Source: a bacterium
Lineage (GTDB): Bacteria; Electryoneota; RPQS01
Assembly (NCBI GenBank): GCA_036504735.1
Contig: DASXUQ010000017.1
Location: forward strand, 159,349-223,348
Reading direction: 5' to 3'
DNA length: 64,000 nucleotides
A program made the translations under genes and the position numbers. Of this stretch, positions 8,684-16,665 are shown piece after piece. The notes beneath the pieces were generated by a model. It was not told the origin of the DNA, did not search any database, and was given only the letters and a program-made list of their open reading frames with translations. How positions within the stretch are numbered: the stretch's first letter is position 1; every line of letters begins with the position of its first letter.

Positions 8684-9277
8684 CTACTGCGCTTCCGTCA
8701 GCAGCTTCTCAATCGCCGCCACCAGCTTCGGATCTTCGGGCGTGGTCTTGCTGTCGAAGCGCGTAATCACCGTGCCGTTGCGGTCCAGCAAAAACTTGTT
8801 GAAATTCCACGTGATCTCGCCCGGAGCCGGCGACTGCTTGGTCAGGTAGGTGTACAGCGGATGCTGCCCCTCGCCCTTGACCGAAATCTTCGACATCAGC
8901 GGGAACGTCACGTCATAAGTCGTCTTGCAAAAGGTCAGGATCTGGGCGTCGGTGCCCGGCTCCTGCTCTCCGAAATTGTTGGCGGGAAATCCGAGAATCA
9001 CCAAGCCGCGATCCTTGTACTTGCGGTACAGCGCCTCCAACCCCTTATACTGCGGAGTATATCCGCACTGGCTGGCCACATTCACCAGCAGCACCACTTT
9101 CCCCTTGTAGGCCGCCAGATCCGCCGTGTCTCCCGCAATCGTCTTGAACGGAATCGTCAGATAACTGCCGCTCTGCCCCTGCACCGCGGGCGCCGCTTCC
9201 GTCGTCTGCTTCGGCTGTGCCGACGAGCACGCCGCAATCAAAGCCACCATCGCCATTACGGCCATGAGTGTTTTCAT
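8684..9277 (-). CDS. Lipoprotein glutathione peroxidase
   Basis: The 197-residue protein starts MKTLMAVMAMVALIAAC, a signal peptide with the lipobox LIAAC (Cys 17), so it should be a periplasm-facing lipoprotein. The rest is a Cys-type glutathione peroxidase: NVASQCGYTPQY with peroxidatic Cys 71, GFPANNFGEQEPG (residues 97-108) and WNFNKFL with Trp 157 and Asn 158. The usual catalytic Gln of NQFG is Asn 101 here. These enzymes reduce hydrogen peroxide or lipid hydroperoxides, in bacteria usually with thioredoxin-like donors rather than glutathione. The start at 9277 has AAAGG seven bases upstream; the earlier in-frame ATG at 9310 would spoil the signal peptide. It is transcribed alone. Confidence 0.93.
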   Translation of the reverse strand: MKTLMAVMAMVALIAACSSAQPKQTTEAAPAVQGQSGSYLTIPFKTIAGDTADLAAYKGKVVLLVNVASQCGYTPQYKGLEALYRKYKDRGLVILGFPANNFGEQEPGTDAQILTFCKTTYDVTFPLMSKISVKGEGQHPLYTYLTKQSPAPGEITWNFNKFLLDRNGTVITRFDSKTTPEDPKLVAAIEKLLTEAQ

Positions 9278-9360
9278 GAGTACACCTTTTCTGAGAGTAT
9301 ATTTAGTCATGCGTATATTCCAATTTCCTGCATCCGCTGTGATCCCGGCGTGTACACCCC

Positions 9361-9486
9361 GTGTGGGGGCGGGTTAAGCAGAAGAAAGCCACACCTCAGA
9401 GAATGCAACACGCGCAACCCGCCCGTGCCACATCCTGCAATCGCTAACACGGGAGGGTTGTGGCAGACCTTAACCCTCCCCTACAC
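9361..9486. repeat. GTAGGGG-type element, copy B (full length, about 125 bp)
   Basis: The left end is GTGTGGGGGCGGGTTAAG and the right end CTTAACCCTCCCCTACAC, which form terminal inverted repeats. Inside lie CGCGCAACCCGCCCGTGC and GGGAGGGTTGTGGCAGAC, which can fold with the ends into two hairpins. Copy D (54544-54668) is the same element in the opposite orientation. It fills most of the gap between the glutathione peroxidase and ankyrin genes; no gene is seen in the rest (9487-9654). Confidence 0.85.
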
Positions 9487-9654
9487 GGTAATGGCAAGGG
9501 TATCGCCTCCGCCGTAGGGGATAGGGGTTCTGCCTTCCCCCCCACTTCAGTGGGGGGATTCAGGGGGGTGGCCGAAGGGCCATCTCCTGCCCGTCTTCGA
9601 TGATACGGATTGCCCGAAAAACCTCGCCTTGCCCCCGCCACCCGCCTTTTGCGC

Positions 9655-10272
9655 TTACTGCGTCGCTCCGTGCTTCTTCAGAAACTCCACCATCTCCGGA
9701 TGGTTCCCGTATTGTGCCACACGCATCGGCGTCCATTGTGTTTTCGTCATGAAATTCACGTCCGCGCCCCGCGCAAGCAATACTTCCGCCACCGCCTGAT
9801 TACCCTTCAGCGCCGCCGTGTGCAGCGGCGTCATGCCGTTATTGTCCTGCGCCAGCACCTTCGCGCCGCGATCCAAAAGCAGTGTCGCCGTCGCCGCATT
9901 GCCGGACATCGACGCGCTGTGCAGCGGTGTAATCCCGTCCTGCGTGATCATGTTGACGTCCGCGCCCTTGTCCAGCAGCGCCCTGGCCGCCTCGGAGAAA
10001 CCGCCCGCGCTCGCATAATGCAGCGGTGCATACCCTTCCGCATCGAAGGAGTTCGCATTCACCCCGCGCGCAAGGAATCGCCGCACGTCGTCCACATTTC
10101 CCGCCTTCGCCGCGGCATAAATGCTTTCCGTGGTCACCGGCTCCTGGGAAAGCCGCGTCTCTTCGGCAGACTTCCCCGGCGCCGCCGCCTTCTCGCCGCC
10201 CTTGTTGCATCCCCAAACCGTGATCAGCGCGGTGCACAATAGCAGCGCGGCACAGGTCCGAATCGTCCTCAT
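9655..10272 (-). CDS. Ankyrin-repeat lipoprotein
   Basis: The 205-residue protein starts with MRTIRTCAALLLCTALITVWGC, a signal peptide with a lipobox ending at Cys 22, so it is likely anchored in a membrane on the periplasmic side. A short charged linker is followed by about five ankyrin repeats, recognisable by D-x-x-G-x-T/A-P-L-H and by LLDKGADVN-like turns. Ankyrin repeats bind proteins; the partner is unknown. The start at 10272 is fixed by GAGGAG four bases upstream. The next gene upstream on this strand ends 10 bases before it, so the two probably share a transcript. Whether this lipoprotein serves the large GAF/PEP-synthase-like protein is not known. Confidence 0.88.
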   Translation of the reverse strand: MRTIRTCAALLLCTALITVWGCNKGGEKAAAPGKSAEETRLSQEPVTTESIYAAAKAGNVDDVRRFLARGVNANSFDAEGYAPLHYASAGGFSEAARALLDKGADVNMITQDGITPLHSASMSGNAATATLLLDRGAKVLAQDNNGMTPLHTAALKGNQAVAEVLLARGADVNFMTKTQWTPMRVAQYGNHPEMVEFLKKHGATQ

Positions 10273-10282
10273 GGTTCTCCTC

Positions 10283-13117
10283 TTAATCAACCGCATAGCC
10301 CCGGCTTTCGCTTCGCGGCGCGGGCGGCGGCGGTGGCGTCGCCAGAAATCCAATCGCCTCATCCAGCCCCGCATTCATCAACACCCGCAGCACCTGACCG
10401 CCCGTGCTCTCCGGCACATCAATCACCCGCACCGTGTTCTCCACCTCCGCAAACTCCGGCAGCAGATCGGTCAGAATATTCCGCGAATTCAGAAAGAAAG
10501 TCTCGTTGAATATCACTCCATTGTCGTCCGGATACAGCGGCAGATAGCGGATCGACGATTCCACCAGGTCCTGAAAGAAATGCGTTCCGAAGGAAAGGTC
10601 CGGCACATAGTTGCCGCGTTTGCGGGCAATCTCAATCAGCGCCGCCGTGTTCTTGATCTCCGAATACGTCACGCTCACGCCCAGCTTCACATCGCCGCGG
10701 CTGCCCCACCGTCCCGGCCCCATCAGAATAAACTGCCGCCGGGGGAGCATGGCGTTGAGCCGTCCCACCGCCCGTCCCACCATCATCAACGTCGGCAGGT
10801 CGGTGATCTCCAGATACTTCGCCGGATCCACATACACCACATGGGTAATGTCCGGCACCTTGCCGTTCGAGATGTAGCGGTTCGCCGTAAAAACGATCCT
10901 GTCCTTCGGCACGTCGCGCGGAATCGCCACCGGCACCGAATCGTTCGAATGCGACTGCGGCCGGCACTGCAAAAGGTAGAAATTCTTTCCGTCCGACGCA
11001 AACTCGATATCCACCGGCGTGCCCAGCGTCTGCTCCAGTACGTTCAGAATCGTCTTCATCAGCTTGACAAACGGCGTGCGCGTGATCAGCCCTTCGAAGG
11101 TCACAATCAGATCGCAATGCTCGCAGTCCAGATGAATGCTGGTCGGCTGTTGGATCTGATGATCGCGGTGCATCGACACATAGTGATGCAGTCCCGGCAG
11201 TTCCTCGCCATAGTCTTTCAAAAAGCGCGTCGCGTCAATCGTCTCGAAACAGTTGGTCTCAAGGTTGATGACGTCGATCTTGTTCGGCGCATAGCGGATG
11301 ACCTCTTCGGTGGTAATATTCACCCGCAGCCCCGGCTGTCCCGGCGCCATCAAAATCGGATAGTCGTCGCTTAAGCGGTCCACCGCCCGCGTGCCCAATC
11401 CCATCACCAGCCGCACCAGTCCGTCCTCGCGGCGAATTCGCGGCGACCAGCGGAATTCATTATTGCTGAAGGCCACGCCCGCATAGGCCGGGAGGAAGTA
11501 CTTGCCGATCTTCGTCCCCACCACTTCCTGAATCATAATCCCCATCTCCTCGGGGAAATCCAGCAGGCCGCGCTCTGCGCGGTACTCCACCGGGTCCGGG
11601 CCGAAGGTCGAGGAATACACCTCCGCCACCGCGTCCATCAGCGCTTCCAGCCGCTGCTGCTTCGGTCCCTGATTGGCCAGAAACAGGCTCTTGTATTTCC
11701 CCGAAAACGCGGCCCCGAGGCGGTCTTCGAGCAGGGAGGAGCTGCGCACAATCAGCGGATGCTCGCCGAAATCGTCCAGCGCCAGCGACAGCCCCTGCGC
11801 AATCTCCGGCGGAAAATCGCAGTGCTTGAAAAGCTGCACAATCTGGCTGTACTCCCGGCGGATCTCGTCGATGTCCTTGTACTTGTGCTCGACCAGCTCT
11901 TCAAGATTGTTATGATTCACAAACGCGAGAATCGCATCCGAGGTGATGTGCCACGTCTTGGGCGTCTTGATATTCTTCAGCAGATCGTTGCGCATCGCCT
12001 CCTTGCGCAGCACCCGCGACGCCAGAAACAGTCCCGCGCTCTTCCCGCCAAGCTGCCCGTGGCTCTCCTGCGGATAGGTGATGCGGTTCAACAGCTCGAA
12101 GAAGTCCGCGATCTCCACGTAGTTCTTCGCAATGTTGATATAGTCGAGCTGCTCGGTAAAGAACCGCCGGATCAATGACACCCGCAGTTCCTTGTCCGTA
12201 TACGGCGAGAGTTCGATCCCCTCGTCCACGATATGCTCGAAGCGGCGCACGGCGTCCGCGATCTCCGAAAGCGACGTGCTGAAATTCGCCAGCAGTTTCA
12301 CCAGGAAACTCGAGCGGTCCTCCTGAATCCATTTCTGGATGCAGGACAGAATCTCATCGTCGCTCATCGAGGTTGCGGCAATGCTGAACACCTGCGCGCT
12401 GAGCTTGGCGTAGTCGTGCAGATCGTTCTTCTCCGACGGCGTGTTCTCGTAGGAGTCGTGCCCCGGCGTCTCCAGCTTGCGGTCGCTGCTGATTTGCTGA
12501 AACAGCGTTTCCGCGTCCTGCACGCCGCTCCAGCAGAGCCGGATCAGCATCTTCTGGGAGATCCGCCGCACCAGGTTTTGATCGGTGCGGTTCAGCAGTT
12601 CCAGCACCACCCGCCACCCGCCCAGCGGGCTGGCCGCTACGTCCTGCTTGGCCGACTGCCACTGGCGGATTGCCTGGCGCAGCCGCTGATACTGGATAAA
12701 CTGTCCCAGCCGGTCGGCGATGGTGTGAATCAGCCGCACCTCCTGCTTCAGGAACGGCCCATCATCGGCGGCGGGAGTCTCCCGCGTGTAATAGACAGAG
12801 AGCGTGCCCTGCACCTTGTTCTGCACGATAATGTGCGCGTTATGGAACCACGGCGTCTCGCGGAAACCCGGCGTCAGCCACGTCTTGCCGTCGAAGATAA
12901 TCTTCGCCTTGCAGATCTCCGGAAACTGCCACGCCAGCGGCACCGCCCGCAGCACGCCTTCAAACACCGCGTCCAGCGTGATCGTCGGATCGTTCAGCAG
13001 CTCTTCGATCTTGTACAGACAGTTCAGCTCCTTGTCCCGCTCCTGCAGCGCCTCAAGCAGCTTGTCAATTGGCTTGTTGGGTTCATTCATAAGAAAGTCC
13101 CCATAAGAAAAATCCAT
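10283..13117 (-). CDS. GAF plus PEP-synthase/PPDK N-terminal-domain protein
   Basis: The protein has about 944 residues. The first part (about 10-170) starts with a coiled segment and looks like a GAF sensor domain. Residues about 170-360 are helical and not recognised. The rest resembles the ATP-binding N-terminal domain of PEP synthase/pyruvate phosphate dikinase: QLGGKSAGLFLASRVL, then HPLIVRSSSLLEDRLGAAFSGKYKS and later PVDIEFASDGKNFYLLQCRPQ. The phosphohistidine and PEP/pyruvate-binding domains of the true enzymes are absent, so it is unlikely to make PEP alone. A signalling or phosphotransfer role on an unknown partner is inferred. The start is uncertain: ATG 13117 has AAAGGG close upstream, ATG 13090 has GGGGA at seven bases, and a TTG lies at 13144. 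It is probably cotranscribed with the ankyrin lipoprotein. Confidence 0.8.
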   Translation of the reverse strand: MDFSYGDFLMNEPNKPIDKLLEALQERDKELNCLYKIEELLNDPTITLDAVFEGVLRAVPLAWQFPEICKAKIIFDGKTWLTPGFRETPWFHNAHIIVQNKVQGTLSVYYTRETPAADDGPFLKQEVRLIHTIADRLGQFIQYQRLRQAIRQWQSAKQDVAASPLGGWRVVLELLNRTDQNLVRRISQKMLIRLCWSGVQDAETLFQQISSDRKLETPGHDSYENTPSEKNDLHDYAKLSAQVFSIAATSMSDDEILSCIQKWIQEDRSSFLVKLLANFSTSLSEIADAVRRFEHIVDEGIELSPYTDKELRVSLIRRFFTEQLDYINIAKNYVEIADFFELLNRITYPQESHGQLGGKSAGLFLASRVLRKEAMRNDLLKNIKTPKTWHITSDAILAFVNHNNLEELVEHKYKDIDEIRREYSQIVQLFKHCDFPPEIAQGLSLALDDFGEHPLIVRSSSLLEDRLGAAFSGKYKSLFLANQGPKQQRLEALMDAVAEVYSSTFGPDPVEYRAERGLLDFPEEMGIMIQEVVGTKIGKYFLPAYAGVAFSNNEFRWSPRIRREDGLVRLVMGLGTRAVDRLSDDYPILMAPGQPGLRVNITTEEVIRYAPNKIDVINLETNCFETIDATRFLKDYGEELPGLHHYVSMHRDHQIQQPTSIHLDCEHCDLIVTFEGLITRTPFVKLMKTILNVLEQTLGTPVDIEFASDGKNFYLLQCRPQSHSNDSVPVAIPRDVPKDRIVFTANRYISNGKVPDITHVVYVDPAKYLEITDLPTLMMVGRAVGRLNAMLPRRQFILMGPGRWGSRGDVKLGVSVTYSEIKNTAALIEIARKRGNYVPDLSFGTHFFQDLVESSIRYLPLYPDDNGVIFNETFFLNSRNILTDLLPEFAEVENTVRVIDVPESTGGQVLRVLMNAGLDEAIGFLATPPPPPAPRSESRGYAVD

Positions 13118-13692
13118 CGGCCCTTTCGTAATCTCCTGTGGCAATCTTGCGGCGGTTGCGTGGGATGCTTCTCATAGTGAAGCGAGGTGGTAAGTTCAGC
13201 AATTGCGTGGCGGTCTTTACGCGAAAATTATTATTGACCGAACGAACTGCCTTACCTTAAGAAAAATCTGAAAATCTGAAGGTCTGAAATGCTGAAAAAG
13301 TGGGCAAAAGAGGCCCAATATGGGGTTGAAAGCGGGAGAATTCAGGTTTTTTTATGGGGGAGCGACGGTTATGTCAAGGAGCGAAGGGGGCGGCTGTTGG
13401 CCGGAGTCCGTCGCTCCCAATATATGAACAGATGTGCCGGAAAGCAAGAGCGAAAGATTGTGCACACCGATTGGAGAGAATGAAGTTGGAAAAGGCGAAA
13501 CCGGGAGTGGAGGAATGCCTCTTAGTCAGTGGGGCCGTGCGTAGCCGCCCTAATAATTTGTCATGCTGGCCGTCTTCGGGAAGCACCTCGGGTTCGCCTC
13601 CCAAACCCCGCCGAGTCGGGTGTAGGGGCCGATTGCATCGGCCCACTCCCACCCCGCACCGAGCCCACAACCCGACCGAAACCCCGCCCCAC

Positions 13693-13765
13693 CCAACCCC
13701 CGCCGAGTCGGGTTGAGCCGAAAGACAAACCACCCCGCACCCCATCCACAACCCGACCGAAACCA
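13693..13765. repeat. 73-bp direct repeat, copy 1
   Basis: This stretch is identical over 73 bases to 14108-14180. It includes GCCGAGTCGGGTTGAGCCG and CCACAACCCGACCGAAACCA. A related but diverged version precedes it at about 13605-13690. Confidence 0.9.
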
Positions 13766-14107
13766 AACCTCCAATGAAATGATTTGTCATTCCGTTCCGC
13801 CCCGGAACGGAATCCCAACTCCCACCTGCCTCTTCTTTCCTATTTCCAATTTCAAATTTCCTATTTTCCCCCACCCCCTTGTCATTCCGACGCCCCCCGC
13901 CACCCCCACCCATCGCCGCGCGGGGTGTCCTTACCCCGCGCGCTCTTGCGTTTTACTTCCGGCGGCCTCTGGCCGCCTCCGACAAGATCCCGCGCCACCC
14001 CCAACAAACCTTTGTCATCTCGTTAGAGTCCGTGGACTCCACCGGAGTCTTCGACCTGAAGCCGTCTTCGGCTGAAGAACCTCGGGTTCGTCTCCCAAAC
14101 CCCGCCT

Positions 14108-14180
14108 CCAACCCCCGCCGAGTCGGGTTGAGCCGAAAGACAAACCACCCCGCACCCCATCCACAACCCGACCGAAACCA
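14108..14180. repeat. 73-bp direct repeat, copy 2
   Basis: This is the second identical copy of the 13693-13765 repeat. It lies about 120 bases beyond the broken 3' end of the methyltransferase remnant. Confidence 0.9.
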
Positions 14181-14301
14181 ACCCCCAATAATTTGTCATT
14201 CCGACGCCCGCATCACGCAGTCCCGTAGCGCCCGACTTGGCGGGCCTTCTGCTGCACGCGCAGCGACATCTCGCCGCAGGCGGACAGCCGCCCCATGCCC
14301 C

Positions 14302-14590
14302 TCACAAATCCAATTTCTCGTTCTTCGTCTTCTCGCTCTTCGCCTTGGGGGCCTTTTTGAATGTTGCATCCATGTGGGGTATATTCGCCAGCACCGGAAT
14401 ATCCAGCGCCTTGCCGTCAAGCAACTCTTTCATGTGAAGATTTGCATGCGTGGATGCTTGGTGTCCTGCCGTTCGGTTTCACAGAAGCCTGCAGAAATCG
14501 CTTTCTTGCGCACCTATAGAGTAGACGGCTCGCGGGTGATGAACGCGCCAAAGCCGCTTTTTCGCAATCCATAATGCCACCCACTCCGGC
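14302..14590 (-). pseudogene. C-terminal remnant of a site-specific DNA methyltransferase
   Basis: Reading the minus strand through changes of frame gives pieces that line up with the C-terminus of type III-like (N6-adenine) DNA methyltransferases: GIMDCEKAALA, then GAFITREPST, a stop, VRKKAISAGFCETERQDTKHPRMQIFT, one missing base, then MKELLDGKALDIPVL (from 14433) and a Lys-rich end KLDL with TGA at 14302-14304. Intact relatives have a similar order (EREKA..FITLEPPT..EAASAGFY..YPRIQILTxxELLxGK). At least two frameshifts and one stop make it nonfunctional. The N-terminal piece of what seems to be the same gene lies at 15711-15866, on the other side of the TIR gene. The match is from memory of the family and was not aligned. 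Confidence 0.75.
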
Positions 14591-14616
14591 TGGCTTCCGA
14601 CCGGGTGCTGGTACCT

Positions 14617-15714
14617 TCAAGACTTCAGGTAGAGAACACCGCAAGATGCCAGCAAGCCAAGAAGCTCGCGGATTCTCGACATCGGTAGTTCGTCCGCTTC
14701 AACGCGCACGTACAAATCTATGTTTGGGTTGTCGGCGAACTCGTTTCGTCCAAACCAGAATACCAACTCGTGGAACGTGATGCCGTAACTCGTATGGAGC
14801 ATAGCCGCCGTATTACGAAGGCGAGCCGTTATTTTGTGCAACTCTGTCAAGGCATCAATTTGAGGTTTGAAGCGAAAGAGCAGTTGAGATCCTTGAACGC
14901 CTTTTGAACCAACTTCATCGAGCAAGATTTTGAGCGTGTCTTTGTACGGCTCCAAGACCGTTGGGTCAATGCTGATGTTGATCTGTTCCTCAGTCTCACC
15001 ATATCCCCATGATGCTGTTGCGCCCTCGAAATGAACCGCGAGGAAACCACCTTCGTCACCAATGCTCTGGCAACGAATTTTCTGCTCGACAAACTGGGCC
15101 TCTAAGTACGCAAGTGCCTCTCGCGAGGACTCGAACTTATTGTGGTCACACGCGGTGGATACAAACACATCTTCTATGTAACTTTCCAATACACCGAGGC
15201 CAGTGTTGTAGGCAGGAGCGCTTAAGGCAACAAGGTCATCGTACTCTTGACTCGTGAAACGCTCACTATGAGTATGGCCGAAGGTTTCATTGACGGTGTA
15301 AATCAAATTGTCAAGTGATTCAGCTGATCGAATGTTAAACCCTTGCAGCAGGCTCAGAGGAGGGCCGATCTGGGTCAAGTCAACACCTTGGAATCCGAGC
15401 GGAATAACCCTTGGCTCTGCCTTCTTGTGATATGAGTAGCCAGCCTCGAAATATAGCCAGTGGGAGTGAATGGAATTCTGGCTGACGAATACAAACATGA
15501 TTTTCGCTGATTCGAGTGCTTGCTCGATCCGATGGACCCAATTGCTGCCGAGAGGAATACTCTCTCCGTCGCTTGACAAAAACACATCAATCGCCCCACC
15601 AGTCTTCTTCTCGAAAAGCTCCTTTAGTCGCATTAACGATGCTGCATCTCTGCTCGAATGGCTAAAGAATACCACCGGCTTTGAATTGGACTGTAATGAT
15701 GACCTTCGACTCAT
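14617..15714 (-). CDS. TIR-domain protein
   Basis: The 365-residue protein begins with a bacterial TIR domain (about 12-140): PVVFFSHSSRD, DVFLSSDGESIPLGSNW and SIHSHWLYFEAGYSY, in which Glu 90 is at the position of the catalytic glutamate of NAD-cleaving TIR domains. The C-terminal two thirds (about 150-365) show no domain I recognise; it may sense a trigger or bind a nucleic acid or ligand. Bacterial TIR proteins usually work in antiphage defence by depleting NAD or making a signal nucleotide; that role is inferred. The start at 15714 overlaps the TGA of the methyltransferase fragment in an ATGA, and AAGG lies nine bases upstream. The gene sits between the two ends of a broken methyltransferase gene. 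No effector or sensor partner gene is adjacent. Confidence 0.85.
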   Translation of the reverse strand: MSRRSSLQSNSKPVVFFSHSSRDAASLMRLKELFEKKTGGAIDVFLSSDGESIPLGSNWVHRIEQALESAKIMFVFVSQNSIHSHWLYFEAGYSYHKKAEPRVIPLGFQGVDLTQIGPPLSLLQGFNIRSAESLDNLIYTVNETFGHTHSERFTSQEYDDLVALSAPAYNTGLGVLESYIEDVFVSTACDHNKFESSREALAYLEAQFVEQKIRCQSIGDEGGFLAVHFEGATASWGYGETEEQINISIDPTVLEPYKDTLKILLDEVGSKGVQGSQLLFRFKPQIDALTELHKITARLRNTAAMLHTSYGITFHELVFWFGRNEFADNPNIDLYVRVEADELPMSRIRELLGLLASCGVLYLKS

Positions 15715-15866
15715 ACCGAAACACCTTCTGTTGTGGCAAATATTACTTTGCAATGTTGGTCGCTCTTGAACGGCGGATCCAAATACACGAGGTCTACCGT
15801 CTCATCCTTGACGTAGCGCCGCAGGATGTCGAGGTTGTCACCGTAGTAAAGAAGATTCGAGGTCAT
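15711..15866 (-). pseudogene. N-terminal remnant of a site-specific DNA methyltransferase (51 codons)
   Basis: The frame starts MTSNLLYYGDNLDILRRYV and continues VDLVYLDPPFKSDQ. This is the usual beginning of type III-like DNA methyltransferases, with catalytic motif IV as DPPF. It stops after 51 residues at a TGA that overlaps the TIR start codon. All later motifs are missing here; the C-terminal piece lies at 14302-14590, on the far side of the TIR gene. It may still be translated and couple translation to the TIR gene, but it cannot be an active enzyme. No clear ribosome site precedes it. Confidence 0.8.
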
Positions 15867-15891
15867 AGGATATTCTGATGGACGCTGAGTA

Positions 15892-15943
15892 TTCGTGCTG
15901 GCAGGGGCGTCCGTGCAACGAGACCTTCGGCCCGCCTCGGCGA
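15892..15943. repeat. 52-bp direct repeat, copy 1
   Basis: This stretch starts TTCGTGCTGGCAGGGGCGTC and matches 16057-16108 with one difference. It lies just upstream of the methyltransferase N-terminal remnant. Confidence 0.88.
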
Positions 15944-16599
15944 TGATGTGTAGTGTTTGCAGAGCAGATGTTAGCCCGGCAGGTAAGCCGAGGTTCTTCA
16001 GCCCGAAGCGGGCTTCAGAATGACAAGCTTAGGTGTCGGCGCAGGCTTCGGAATACTTCGTGCTGGCAGGGGCGTCCGTGCAACGAGACCTTCGGCCCGT
16101 CTCGGCGAAGGGAGGGAACAGGGGACGCGCGCACGGTTAGATCCTGATAGGCAAGTTAGAATATTCCCCGCCCAAAGTCAACCGATCCCCCCAGGAGCAG
16201 AAAACAGAAAGCAAAAAGCAGGCAATCCATCAAAAATCACTCTGTTTTTCCTATTTTCAATTTCAAATTTCCTATTTGCCTTCCCCCTTAATGGTGCAAG
16301 CGGCAAAAGAACGGTTCCTCCCCCCGCACCTTATGTTGCATTCCCCCTGCAAAATCGCAATTTTCGCCGCTATTCTCAAGTCTTTAGTCTCCAGTCTCTT
16401 CCCCTCACCCCGCCCCATTTTCCCCTATGAAGAATTATTGATATGCAGCCGATAACTCCCGCGCCGCCAACTCTCGCATTCTCCGCCCCTTGGAGAACCT
16501 TACTATAAGGTCCATCAAATCCACAACCCCAATTCGCACTTTTATTCACAATTCGAGGTTGCTTCAGGATTTCCCGATTTTGGCATCTTGGCTTCCAAG
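15944..16599. other. Gene-free region with repeats
   Basis: No gene is seen. The stretch holds the second 52-bp direct repeat, a CAATTTCAAATTTCCTATT repeat (about 16249-16276) also found near 13839-13866, and an AAGTCTTTAGTCTCCAGTCT repeat (about 16374-16402). Open frames in it are short and repeat-derived. Confidence 0.55.
16057..16108. repeat. 52-bp direct repeat, copy 2
   Basis: This is the second copy of the 15892-15943 repeat, differing at one base and about 165 bases from the first. Confidence 0.88.
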
Positions 16600-16630
16600 A
16601 AAAAGGCGCCCTTTTCAGAGCGCCCTTTTC
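16600..16630 (-). terminator. Terminator after glutamate dehydrogenase
   Basis: On the minus strand AAAAGGGCGC is followed by a loop and GCGCCTTTTT, ending in a T run. It lies about 40 bases past the stop codon; a TTTCAGCG short-period repeat (16629-16661) fills the gap. Confidence 0.75.
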
Positions 16631-16665
16631 AGATTTTCAGCCTTTCAGCGTTTCAGCGTTTAGGC

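Larger units (their letters stand above)
13118..14301. other. Repeat-rich gene-free region
   Basis: I see no gene in these 1.2 kb. The DNA holds short-period repeats (13262-13299 with TCTGAAAA units; 13839-13866, CCAATTTCAAATTTCC), two perfect copies of a 73-bp repeat (listed separately), a degenerate third copy near 13605-13690, and two copies of an AATTTGTCATTCCG-like sequence. Open frames here come from the repeats. Confidence 0.6.

Noticed and set aside
7592-9517. A 641-codon plus-strand open frame opposite the transporter and glutathione peroxidase genes
   Set aside because: It crosses an intergenic repeat and two well-supported genes on the other strand, with no protein character of its own.
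13605-14185. Repeats that might be a CRISPR array
   Set aside because: The repeated blocks are 73 bp, unevenly spaced, and not separated by uniform spacers; no cas gene is near.
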